This document shows, in pieces, positions 16,998 through 25,416 of a stretch of DNA of 64,000 nucleotides. Source of the stretch: Frigidibacter sp037095735 (GTDB lineage Bacteria > Pseudomonadota > Alphaproteobacteria > Rhodobacterales > Rhodobacteraceae). The notes beneath the pieces were generated by a model. It made no database searches. It was not told the origin of the DNA and saw nothing but the letters and a program-made list of their open reading frames with translations. Where the stretch lies: NCBI RefSeq assembly GCF_037095735.1, contig NZ_JBAWKD010000003.1:186001-250000 (forward strand), written 5' to 3'. Made by a program: the position numbers and the translations under genes. How positions within the stretch are numbered: the stretch's first letter is position 1; each line of letters begins with the position of its first letter.

Positions 16998-17900
16998 ATG
17001 ACCGACCGACCCGCTGCCGCCGCGGCAGCCCCGCCCCCGCTTTCGAAGCCGCGACGCGCGCTGCCGCTCGCCTGGATCGGCATCCTGCCATTCCTGGCTT
17101 TCGTGATCCTGTTCCTGGCGCTGCCGACGCTGAACATCGTGCTGGGCGCCTTCCGCACCCCCGACGGCAGCTTCACCTTCCGCAACATCGCCGGTCTCTT
17201 CACACCCTCGATCCTCAGCTCCTACTGGATTTCGATCAAGATCTCGGCCACCTCGGCCTTCCTCGGCTGTCTCGTCGGCTTTCTGATGGCGGCGGCGATG
17301 GTGCTGTGGGGGCTGCCCAAGGTGATCCGCGGCCCACTGCTGACCTTCTCGGGCGTCGCCTCGAACTTCGCGGGCGTGCCGCTGGCCTTTGCCTTCCTCG
17401 CGACGCTGGGACCGCTGGGCCTGGTGACCGTCTGGCTGCGGCAGGAATTCGGCATCAACCTGCGCGCGCTGGGGTTCAACATCCTGTCGTTCTGGGGCCT
17501 GACGATCACCTACCTGTTCTTCCAGATCCCGCTGATGATCCTGATCATCACCCCCGCGCTCGACGGGCTGAAGCGCGAATGGCGCGAGGCGGCCGAGGTG
17601 CTGGGCGCAAGCTCGGGGCAGTACTGGCGCATGGTCGCGCTGCCGATCCTGTTCCCGGCGCTGCTGGGCACCTTCGCCCTTCTCTTCGCCAACAGCTTCG
17701 GCGCCATCGCCACCGCCTATGCGCTGACCGGATCGTCGCTGAACATCGTGCCGATCATGCTGTTCGCGCAGATCCGCGGCGACGTGCTGGGCGATCCGCA
17801 CCTTGGCTACGCGATGGCCTTCGGGATGATCGTCGTCACCTCGATCGCCAACACCATCTACATCGTGCTGCGCATGCGGTCGGAGAAATGGCTGAAATGA
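16998..17900 (+). CDS. ABC transporter permease 1
   Basis: Inner-membrane permease of 300 residues with about six TM helices. A Pro/Ala-rich cytoplasmic N-terminus of about 25 residues precedes the first. The ATPase-contact (EAA) loop reads EWREAAEVLGASSGQYWRMV, the conserved form. It pairs with the next permease, whose start overlaps its stop (ATGA). Membership of the polyamine/iron/phosphonate class follows from the operon. Confidence 0.93.
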   Translation: MTDRPAAAAAAPPPLSKPRRALPLAWIGILPFLAFVILFLALPTLNIVLGAFRTPDGSFTFRNIAGLFTPSILSSYWISIKISATSAFLGCLVGFLMAAAMVLWGLPKVIRGPLLTFSGVASNFAGVPLAFAFLATLGPLGLVTVWLRQEFGINLRALGFNILSFWGLTITYLFFQIPLMILIITPALDGLKREWREAAEVLGASSGQYWRMVALPILFPALLGTFALLFANSFGAIATAYALTGSSLNIVPIMLFAQIRGDVLGDPHLGYAMAFGMIVVTSIANTIYIVLRMRSEKWLK

Positions 17901-18679
17901 CCAAGCTCTGGGCCTGGCTGATCTTCCTGCTGGGGATCGCGTATTTCGTGATCCCGCTGATCGGGATGACCGAATTCTCGCTGTCGATGCGCCGTGGCGT
18001 CTACAGCTTCGACGCCTATGCCAAGGTGCTGGCCGATCCCGCCTTCCGCGAGACGTTCAGCTTCTCGGTGATGATGGCGCTGCTGACCATCCTGTTCTCG
18101 GCGCTTCTGGTGGTGCCGACGGCGTTCTGGGTGCAGCTGAAACTGCCGCACCTGCGCCCGCTGATCGAGTTCATCACGCTTCTGCCGCTGGTGATCCCGG
18201 CCATCGTCATCGTCTTCGGCTACATCCGGCTTTACAACACCTCCAGCTGGCTGCCGCTGACCGGGACCACCTTCGGCACCAACGTGCTGTTGCTGGTGGG
18301 ATACATGACCCTGTCGCTGCCCTACATGTACCGCGCCGTCGACACCGGGCTGCGCACCATCGACGTGCGCACCCTGACCGAGGCCGCGCAGTCGCTGGGC
18401 GCCGGCTGGACCACGATCCTCGCGAAGGTGATCCTGCCCAACGTTCTGGTCTCGGTCCTGTCGGGCGCCTTCGTCACCTTCGCCATCGTTCTGGGCGAAT
18501 TCACCTTGGCGGCACTCCTGAACCGCCCGGCCTTCGGTCCCTACCTGCAGCTGATGGGCGCCAACCGCGCCTACGAGCCCTTCGCGCTGGCGGTGATCGC
18601 CTTCGCCATCACCTGGATCTGCATGGGCCTGATCCAGCTTGTCACCCGCTTCCAGAAACACACGCGAGCCGCCCGCTGA
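17897..18679 (+). CDS. ABC transporter permease 2
   Basis: Second inner-membrane permease, 260 residues, about six TM helices. The EAA loop is TLTEAAQSLGAGWTTILAKV. The start used is the ATG that overlaps the previous stop as ATGA; an ATG three codons upstream is an alternative. Its own stop overlaps the ATPase start as TGATG, so the three downstream genes are translationally coupled. Confidence 0.92.
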   Translation: MTKLWAWLIFLLGIAYFVIPLIGMTEFSLSMRRGVYSFDAYAKVLADPAFRETFSFSVMMALLTILFSALLVVPTAFWVQLKLPHLRPLIEFITLLPLVIPAIVIVFGYIRLYNTSSWLPLTGTTFGTNVLLLVGYMTLSLPYMYRAVDTGLRTIDVRTLTEAAQSLGAGWTTILAKVILPNVLVSVLSGAFVTFAIVLGEFTLAALLNRPAFGPYLQLMGANRAYEPFALAVIAFAITWICMGLIQLVTRFQKHTRAAR

Positions 18680-19728
18680 TGTCCTTTCTCGAAATCTCCC
18701 ACCTCGAAAAGTCCTTCGGCACCACCCGCGTGGTGAAGGACTTCAACCTCTCGATCGAGAAGGGCGAGTTCATCTCGCTTCTGGGTCCTTCGGGCTGCGG
18801 CAAGACCACGGTGCTGCGCATGGTCGCGGGGTTCGAGACGCCGTCGTCGGGCGCGATCACCGTGGGCGGCAAGGATGTCACCCGCCTGCGCCCCAACCAG
18901 CGCTCGATCGGCATGGTCTTCCAGGCCTATGCGCTGTTCCCGAACCTGACCGTGGCCGAAAACGTGGGCTTCGGGCTGAAGGTCAAGGGCGTCCCCGCCT
19001 CGGAACGCGGCCCCCGCGTCGCGCAGATGCTCGAGATGATCGGCCTGCCGCAGCTGGGCGACCGCTATCCGTTCCAGCTGTCGGGCGGCCAGCAGCAGCG
19101 CGTGGCGCTGGCCCGCGCACTGGCGCCGCGCCCCTCGATCCTGCTTCTGGACGAGCCGCTGTCGGCGCTCGACGCGAAGGTCCGCGTCTCCTTGCGCAAC
19201 GAGATCCGCGAGATCCAGAAAGAGCTTGGCATCACCACGCTCTTCGTCACCCATGACCAGGAAGAGGCGCTATCGATCTCCGACCGGATCGTGGTGATGC
19301 ACGGCGGCATCGCCGAGCAGATCGGCGCCCCCTTCGAGATCTACAACCGCCCCGCCACCCGCTTCGTCGCGGAATTCGTGGGCCAGCTGAGCCGGATCGA
19401 GGGCACGGTCACCGATCCCGTCAGCGGCACGGTGCAGATGGGCGGCACGCAGGTGACGCTGGGCCGGCCGCTGCCGCCGGGCCGCGCGACGCTGGCCCTG
19501 CGCCCCGAGGCGGTGGCGCTGGGCGCCGCCGGCCCCGGCCGCGTCACCCTGCCCGCCACCGTGACCGACGTGCAGTTCCTGGGCGCGGTCATCCGCATCG
19601 GTGCGGAAACCGGCGGCGCGCGGCTGCATCTGGACAGCTTCAACCGCCCTGACCAGCCGCCGCCGCAGGTGGGCGAGGCGGTGACGCTGTCGGTCGCACC
19701 GTCAGACATCCTCGTCCTCGCGGACTGA
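18679..19728 (+). CDS. ABC transporter ATPase (PotA/UgpC-like)
   Basis: Cytoplasmic ATPase of 349 residues that powers the importer. Walker A is GPSGCGKTT, the signature LSGGQQQRVALARAL, Walker B ILLLDEPLSALD, and the switch histidine lies in FVTHDQEEAL. A C-terminal TOBE domain from about residue 260 is typical of the MalK/PotA group. Last gene of the operon; no strong T-run terminator follows, only the structured segment described next. Confidence 0.95.
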   Translation: MSFLEISHLEKSFGTTRVVKDFNLSIEKGEFISLLGPSGCGKTTVLRMVAGFETPSSGAITVGGKDVTRLRPNQRSIGMVFQAYALFPNLTVAENVGFGLKVKGVPASERGPRVAQMLEMIGLPQLGDRYPFQLSGGQQQRVALARALAPRPSILLLDEPLSALDAKVRVSLRNEIREIQKELGITTLFVTHDQEEALSISDRIVVMHGGIAEQIGAPFEIYNRPATRFVAEFVGQLSRIEGTVTDPVSGTVQMGGTQVTLGRPLPPGRATLALRPEAVALGAAGPGRVTLPATVTDVQFLGAVIRIGAETGGARLHLDSFNRPDQPPPQVGEAVTLSVAPSDILVLAD

Positions 19729-19732
19729 CGCG

Positions 19733-19800
19733 CACCAGAGGTAGCCGGGCCACAGGCTCGGCAGGAAGCAGCCGCCCCGGCATCGCCGGGGCTGGCGCAG
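19733..19800 (+). ncRNA. Putative structured RNA, small SRP (4.5S)-like
   Basis: Between the ATPase stop and the next gene, CAGGCTCGGCAGGAAGCAGC closely resembles the domain IV core of bacterial SRP RNA (E. coli CAGGTCCGGAAGGAAGCAGC; 4 differences in 20). It can fold in one long arm: GCCGGG at 19744 pairs with CCCGGC at 19776, and CCAG near 19735 with CTGG near 19791. Against it, the three pairs next to the tetraloop would include a C-A mismatch, and a competing CCCCGGC-ATC-GCCGGGG hairpin exists. Ends are approximate. Confidence 0.35.
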
Positions 19801-19897
19801 GCTTGGGAAGTGGCTATATCGGTGCCCAAGGGCGCCGTGATTGCTGCGTTTGCAACAGATCCTCTCATGCGCCCGGCCAAGCAGGAGTGCCGCCGGC

Positions 19898-20830
19898 GTG
19901 CTCACCGGAACGATCCGCAGACACAACCCCATGCGCGTCCTGCGCCTGGCGCTGCCCTTCGCGATGCTCGCGGTGCTCTGGCAGGTGCTGGACGGACCGC
20001 AGATCCTGGCGAAGCTCCTGAACGCCGACCCGCTGTGGCTGAGCCTTGCAATGGTCGCGGCGCTGCTGCAGTTCCCGTTCCTCGCCTTCCGCTGGCGGCT
20101 GACCGCCGGGGCGCTGGGCCATCCGCTGGGCCGGATGCTGGCGATCCGCGAGTATTTCGTGGCGCAGCTCGTCAACCAGACCCTGCCCGGCGGCATGCTG
20201 GGCGATGCCGCGCGGATCGTGCGCACGAAGGGCGAGACGCGGCTGGCGGTGGCCGGTCAGGCGGTGCTGATCGAGCGGCTGGCCGGACAGGTGACGCTGC
20301 TGCTGGTGACGCTGGCGGGCCTCGTGCTGGCCCATGCGCTTCCGGGCGGCGTGCGCTGGCCGGCGGGCACCGGGCACGCCGCGCTCTGGGGCCTTGCCGC
20401 CACGGGCGCGGTGTTGCTGGTCGTGGCGCTGGTCGCCCGCACCCGGCCCGACACCAGCCGCCGCATCGTCGCGCCGGTGAAACGCTCGGTCTTCGCGCGC
20501 CGGGTCTGGCCGCGCCAGCTGGTGTTCAGCCTCGGCGTCGTGACCTGCAACCTGATGACCTTCTTCTGCGCCGCCCGTGCGATCGGCGTCGCCCTGCCGG
20601 CCGAGGCGGTGGTCACCCTTGTGCCGCTGGTCCTGACCGCGATGCTGGTGCCGCTGACCGTCGCCGGATGGGGCTTCCGCGAAGGCGCCGCCGCGGCCCT
20701 GCTGCCGCTGGCGGGCATCGCCTCGGAACCCGCGGTCGCAAGCTCGATCCTCTTCGGCGCGGTGATCCTGGCCGCCAGCCTACCGGGGGTCTTCTGGCTC
20801 GCGCCAGCCTCGGAAGAGGACGAGGACTGA
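19898..20830 (+). CDS. Flippase-like UPF0104 / lysylphosphatidylglycerol synthase TM-domain protein
   Basis: Polytopic membrane protein of about 310 residues with eight or so hydrophobic segments. The family hallmark is VAQLVNQTLPGGMLGDAARI followed by an ERLAGQVTLLL helix; late in the protein comes VPLTVAGWGFREGAAAALLP. Members are thought to move lipid-linked or glycosylated substrates across the membrane; the substrate here is unknown. The GTG at 19898 has AGGAG 10 bases upstream; an ATG at 19931 is a plausible shorter start without a good ribosome site. Confidence 0.82.
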   Translation: MLTGTIRRHNPMRVLRLALPFAMLAVLWQVLDGPQILAKLLNADPLWLSLAMVAALLQFPFLAFRWRLTAGALGHPLGRMLAIREYFVAQLVNQTLPGGMLGDAARIVRTKGETRLAVAGQAVLIERLAGQVTLLLVTLAGLVLAHALPGGVRWPAGTGHAALWGLAATGAVLLVVALVARTRPDTSRRIVAPVKRSVFARRVWPRQLVFSLGVVTCNLMTFFCAARAIGVALPAEAVVTLVPLVLTAMLVPLTVAGWGFREGAAAALLPLAGIASEPAVASSILFGAVILAASLPGVFWLAPASEEDED

Positions 20831-20834
20831 GCCG

Positions 20835-23800
20835 CTATCCGGCCGGTGTGCCCTTCGGCTTCAGTCCCGCCGCCTCGCCCAGCTCGCTCAGCAGACGCGC
20901 CTCTTCCTCGACCTTGGGCCGCGTCAGCCGCGCCAGCAGCAGGTAGGCCACCGGCGTGATGTAGAGCGTGACCACCGTCGCAAGGCCCAGCCCGCCGACA
21001 ATGATCCAGCCCAGCACCTCGCGCGCCTCGGCGCCCGCGCCCTTGGCCAGCACCAGCGGCACGCCGCCGATCACCGTCGCGACCATCGTCATCATCACCG
21101 GCCGCAGCCGGGTCACCGCCGCGCCCTCGATCGCCGCGCGCACGCCGGCGCCGTGGTCGCGCAGCTGGTTCGCGAATTCGACGATCAGGATGCCGTTCTT
21201 GGCCATGATGCCGACCAGCAGCACCAGCCCGATCTGGCTGTAGACGTTCAGGCTGCCGCCTGTCGCCACCATCGCCACCACCGCGCAGGCGAGCCCGAAG
21301 GGCACCGTCGCCATCACGATGAAGGCCGCGACGAAGCTTTCGAACTGCGCGGCCAGCACCAGCAGCACGATCAGGATCGCGGTGCCGAAGGTCAGCCACA
21401 GGCCCTGGTTGTTCTCTGTCAGCGTCGCCGCCTCGCCCCGCGGCAGCACCCGGATCCCGGGCGGCAGCGCCTCGCGCGCCAGCCGCTCGACCTCGGCCAG
21501 CCCGGCGCCCAGCGCGTAGCCACCCTCGAGCCCGGCGCTCATCGGCACCGACCGCAGCTGGCTTTCCCGCTCGAGCTCGGGCGCGATCGCCTCTTCCTTC
21601 AGCGAGACCACCGCCGAGGCCGGGATCATCTGCCCGTCGCGGGTGCGCATGAAGATCCGCTCGAGATCGCCGGGATCGTCGACCGGATCCATCGTCGCCA
21701 TCATCTTCACGTCATGGCTGCGGTCGCCCAGAAAGACCGTGCCGACCGAGGTGCCGTCCAGCACCGCCCGGATCGCCTGTCCCAGCCCCGCGATGTCGAT
21801 CCCGAGATCCGAGGCGCGCTCGCGGTCGACGGTGATCGACAGCTGCGGCTGGGTGGTGTCGTAATCGACGCGCACCTGCCCGAAGCCCGGGTCCTGCGAC
21901 ATCCGCGCCTGCAGCGTCTGCGCGGCCTGCGACAGCGCGGCGTAATCGTCGCCCACCAGCGAGAAGGACAGGCCCTGCCCGGCGCCGCGGATGCCCAGCG
22001 AGTTCGGCTGCACCACGAAGGCCCGCACGCCCACCAACCGCGACAGCTTGCCCCGGAACTCTGCCGCGATCTCCTGCTGCGAACGCGCCCGCTCGCCCCA
22101 AGGGGCCAGCGTCATCACGAGGAACGCGCGGTTGTCGCGCCCCCCGGTGCCGATATAGGCGAAGGTGCTGACGACCTCGCCCGAGGCCCTCAGCGGCTCG
22201 GCCAGCGTCTCGATCTCGGCGACCTTCGCAGAGGTATAGTCGAGCGAGACCCCCTGCGGCGCGGTCACCGACAGCAGCAGCGTGCCGCGGTCCTCGGGCG
22301 GGGTCAGCTCCTGCTCGATGCCGCCGGCCATCAGCCAGGCCATCGCGGCAAAGAGCGCGGCGACGACCAGCACCACCATCGGCGCGTCCAGCGCCCAGTG
22401 CAGGCTGCGGGCGTAGCCGCGGGCGAAAAGCGCGCCGAAGCGGCCGGTCAGGCCGCGGCTGCCGGCATCGGCAGCGCCCCGGCGCAGCACCCGGCTGGCC
22501 AGCACCGGGCACAGCGTCAGCGCCGTGACCGAAGATAGCAGCACCGAAATCGCCAGCGTGAAGCCGAATTCGCGAAACAGCCCCCCGGTCTGCCCCGGCA
22601 GGAAGGACAGCGGGATGAAGACCGCGGCCAGCGTGGTGGTGGTGGCGATCACCGCGAAGAACACCTGCTGCGTGCCCAGCACCGCGGCGGCGCGCGCCCC
22701 CATGCCCTCGGCCCGGCGGCGCACGATGTTTTCCAGAACGACGATCGCGTCGTCGACGACCATCCCCGTCGCCAGCACCAGCGCCAGCAGCGTCAGGATG
22801 TTGATCGAGAAGCCCACCATCCAGACCGCGGCGATGGTGCCGATCAGCGCCACCGGCATCGCGATCGTCGGGATCAGCGTCGCGCGCCAGTCGCGCAGGA
22901 ACAGCCAGATCACCGCGGTGACGATCACCACCGACAGCACCAGCGCGATCTCGACCTCGTGGATCGCGCCGCGGATGAAATCGGCGCTGTCCGAGCTGAC
23001 GAAGATCTTCACATCCGCCGGCAGCACCGTCGCGAGGTCGTCCACGATGCCGCGCACCGCGTCCGAGATCTGCAGCGTGTTGCTCTGCGCCTGCCGGATG
23101 ATGCCGATGCCGATGCCGGTCTGCCCGTTCGAGCGCAGCACCGTGCCCTGACTGTCGGGGCCCAGCGTCACCTGCGCCACGTCGCCCAGCCGGACGTTCT
23201 GGTTGATGCGCAGCGCCTCGAACTGCTCGGGCGTGGTCACCGTCGCCATCGCCCGCACCTGCAGGCTTTGCCGCGCCGCCCCCAGCGACCCCGCCGGCGC
23301 GTCGAAATTCATCGTGGCCAGCGTGTTGCGCACATCGGCCAGCGTCAGCCCGCGCGCCGCCAGCGCCTTCATGTCGATGTCGACCCGGAACACCGGCTCG
23401 CGCTCGCCATAGATCTGCACGTCCGCGACGCCCGGCGCAGAGATGAGCCGGTCCTCGACAAGGTCCTGCACGATCTGCGTCAGGTCCTGCGGCGAGCGCC
23501 CGGCGGAGGTGACCGAGACCCGCATCACCGGATCGCTGTCGGCATCGGCCTTGACGATGCGCGGGTCGTCGGCGTCGTCGGGCAGGTTGTTGGCGATCCG
23601 CGCGACCGCGTCGCGCAGGTCGGAGGCCGCGACATCCAGATCCACGTCGTCGCTGAACTCGACCGTCACCCGGCTCGACCCGGAACGCGAGGTGGACGAG
23701 ATCGACTTGACCCCGCTCACCCGGCCCGCGGCGCCCTCGATCTCGCCGGTGACCTCGCGGTCGACCGTCTCGGGCGAGGCGCCGTCGAAATCGGTGCTGA

Positions 23801-24023
23801 TCGTCACCACCGGACGGTCGACATCGGGCAGCTCTCGGATCTCGGCACCCGAAAAGGCGGCAAGCCCCGCGATCACGATCAGCGCGTTGACCACAAACGA
23901 CAGCACCGGGCGGCGCACCAGCAGCGCCGTCGAGTTGCGGCTGGCCGCCCCGGGCTCGGCGGCGGGCTCGGCGGCGGGCGCAGGGTCGGATGCTTTGTCG
24001 GGCGGCACGTCCGGGCCGCTCAT
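20835..24023 (-). CDS. RND multidrug efflux permease (HAE1/AcrB family)
   Basis: Inner-membrane proton-driven pump of 1062 residues. After an acidic, Pro/Ala-rich 40-residue start, the first helix begins RRPVLSFVVNALIVIAGLAA. The RND signature DRPVVTISTDFDGASPETVD and the proton-relay helix LATGMVVDDAIVVLENIVRR (paired acidic residues of TM4) are clear, as is the second-half helix AMVATGGSLNVYSQIGLVLL. The start ATG overlaps the stop of the membrane-fusion gene (ATGA). No outer-membrane factor or regulator is adjacent. Confidence 0.95.
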   Translation of the reverse strand: MSGPDVPPDKASDPAPAAEPAAEPGAASRNSTALLVRRPVLSFVVNALIVIAGLAAFSGAEIRELPDVDRPVVTISTDFDGASPETVDREVTGEIEGAAGRVSGVKSISSTSRSGSSRVTVEFSDDVDLDVAASDLRDAVARIANNLPDDADDPRIVKADADSDPVMRVSVTSAGRSPQDLTQIVQDLVEDRLISAPGVADVQIYGEREPVFRVDIDMKALAARGLTLADVRNTLATMNFDAPAGSLGAARQSLQVRAMATVTTPEQFEALRINQNVRLGDVAQVTLGPDSQGTVLRSNGQTGIGIGIIRQAQSNTLQISDAVRGIVDDLATVLPADVKIFVSSDSADFIRGAIHEVEIALVLSVVIVTAVIWLFLRDWRATLIPTIAMPVALIGTIAAVWMVGFSINILTLLALVLATGMVVDDAIVVLENIVRRRAEGMGARAAAVLGTQQVFFAVIATTTTLAAVFIPLSFLPGQTGGLFREFGFTLAISVLLSSVTALTLCPVLASRVLRRGAADAGSRGLTGRFGALFARGYARSLHWALDAPMVVLVVAALFAAMAWLMAGGIEQELTPPEDRGTLLLSVTAPQGVSLDYTSAKVAEIETLAEPLRASGEVVSTFAYIGTGGRDNRAFLVMTLAPWGERARSQQEIAAEFRGKLSRLVGVRAFVVQPNSLGIRGAGQGLSFSLVGDDYAALSQAAQTLQARMSQDPGFGQVRVDYDTTQPQLSITVDRERASDLGIDIAGLGQAIRAVLDGTSVGTVFLGDRSHDVKMMATMDPVDDPGDLERIFMRTRDGQMIPASAVVSLKEEAIAPELERESQLRSVPMSAGLEGGYALGAGLAEVERLAREALPPGIRVLPRGEAATLTENNQGLWLTFGTAILIVLLVLAAQFESFVAAFIVMATVPFGLACAVVAMVATGGSLNVYSQIGLVLLVGIMAKNGILIVEFANQLRDHGAGVRAAIEGAAVTRLRPVMMTMVATVIGGVPLVLAKGAGAEAREVLGWIIVGGLGLATVVTLYITPVAYLLLARLTRPKVEEEARLLSELGEAAGLKPKGTPAG

Positions 24024-25165
24024 GTCGACGAGCCCTGCGTGACGCTGACCTCGGCGCCCTGCCGCAGCGCCTGCACGCCCTCGGTGATGACCAGATCGCC
24101 GGGCTGGAACTCGGCCGCGACCAGCACCGCGTCGCTGCTGCGCTGCAGGATGCGCACCGCCAGCCACTGCGCCTTGCCGCCGCGCACCACCCAGACATAG
24201 GCGCCGCCGTTGCCCCACTGGATCGCCAGCGGATCGACCGCGGGGCGGCTCTCGCCGCGCAGGCGGGTGGTGATCTGCAGCGCCATCCCCGCGCGCAGCC
24301 GGTCGTCGCCGTTCTCGACCGCCGCCTGCACGCGCAGCGTGCGGCTTGCGGCCTCGACCCGGTTGTCGAGCGCGGTGATCTTTCCGGCGATCTGCTGGTC
24401 GGGCGCGGCCAGCGGTGCCGCGCTCAGCGTGTCGCCGATCGCGATCTGGCTCACCAGCCGCTCGGGCACGCGGAAATCGACCAGCAGGCTCGAGCGGTCC
24501 TCGATCGTGGTGACCTCGGTGTTCGCGCCCAGCAGGTCGCCCGGTTCAAGGGTGATGATCCCGACCCAGCCGGCGATCGGGGCGACGATGCTGTGCAGCG
24601 ACAGGGTGTATTCGCTCTGGCGCAGCTGCAGTTCGGCATTGCGCAGCGCAAGCTCGGCGTCCTGACGCTGCAGGATCGTGCCGGAGCCCGAGCTTTCCAG
24701 CCGCTGCATCCGCGCCAGCTCGTTCTTCGCGTGGTCGAGTGCCACCCTCGCGCGCTCGACGGCGATGAACGCGGCGTTGTCGTCGATCCGGATCAGGACC
24801 TGCCCGGCCTCGACCCGCTCGCCCGAGGTGACGTTCAGCGCGGTGATCCGCCCGGTGACCTCGGCCGCTACGGTGACCGAACGGATGCCGCGCGTTGTGC
24901 CGATCGCCTCGACCAGACTGTCCATCGACACCGGCACCGGCGGCAGCGCCACAACCGGCACGCCCTGCGGCGCGCGCCCCGCCGGCCCGCGCCAGTCGCC
25001 CGCCGCGGGCGCGGCCCCGGCTCGGATCAGCCCGATCCTCTCCATCGGCCCGGCCAGCCCCGCGCTCTCCAGCCAGGGCCGGGCGGCGGGCAGCCACAGC
25101 GCGGCACCCACCGTCGCCAGCGCGATCAGGCAGAGGGACAGAAACAGCTGCTTCCAGATGGCCAT
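24020..25165 (-). CDS. RND efflux periplasmic adaptor (membrane-fusion protein)
   Basis: HlyD/AcrA-family adaptor of 381 residues. The single N-terminal membrane segment is KQLFLSLCLIALATVGAALW. The lipoyl half-motifs are VTGRITALNVTSGERVEAGQ and SIVAPIAGWVGIITLEPGDL, separated by an alpha-hairpin of about 50 residues rich in Glu/Arg/Leu. The start ATG has GGAG 8 bases upstream. It bridges the inner-membrane pump, encoded next with ATGA coupling, to an outer-membrane channel encoded elsewhere. Confidence 0.93.
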   Translation of the reverse strand: MAIWKQLFLSLCLIALATVGAALWLPAARPWLESAGLAGPMERIGLIRAGAAPAAGDWRGPAGRAPQGVPVVALPPVPVSMDSLVEAIGTTRGIRSVTVAAEVTGRITALNVTSGERVEAGQVLIRIDDNAAFIAVERARVALDHAKNELARMQRLESSGSGTILQRQDAELALRNAELQLRQSEYTLSLHSIVAPIAGWVGIITLEPGDLLGANTEVTTIEDRSSLLVDFRVPERLVSQIAIGDTLSAAPLAAPDQQIAGKITALDNRVEAASRTLRVQAAVENGDDRLRAGMALQITTRLRGESRPAVDPLAIQWGNGGAYVWVVRGGKAQWLAVRILQRSSDAVLVAAEFQPGDLVITEGVQALRQGAEVSVTQGSST

Positions 25166-25327
25166 GAAGGCTCCGTTCGGGGTCCTGCCGGCGGCCCCAA
25201 GACGTGGGCACGGCGGGTGGTTCGGCGGATTAGGCGGCAAACGGCCGCAGGTGGCAAGCATCCGCCTGCACAGGGGCGGGTCGCAGGGTCAAGATGCCGT
25301 GACCGTGGCCCCCGCGCGGGCCCGCGG

Positions 25328-25371
25328 CTTTCATCGGGCCGTTGCCGGGCTGTCATCCCCCGGTTGCACAG
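25328..25371 (+). promoter_or_regulatory. Tandem PHO-box array upstream of phoX
   Basis: Four heptamers recur exactly every 11 bases: CTTTCAT at 25328, CCGTTGC at 25339, CTGTCAT at 25350 and CGGTTGC at 25361. CTGTCAT is the canonical PHO half-site, and the 11-bp period matches PhoB binding. The array ends 45 bases before the phoX ATG. Confidence 0.6.
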
Positions 25372-25416
25372 CCCGCCTAGTCCGGACCGGTATCCGCCAG
25401 ATCAGAGGACCAGCCG

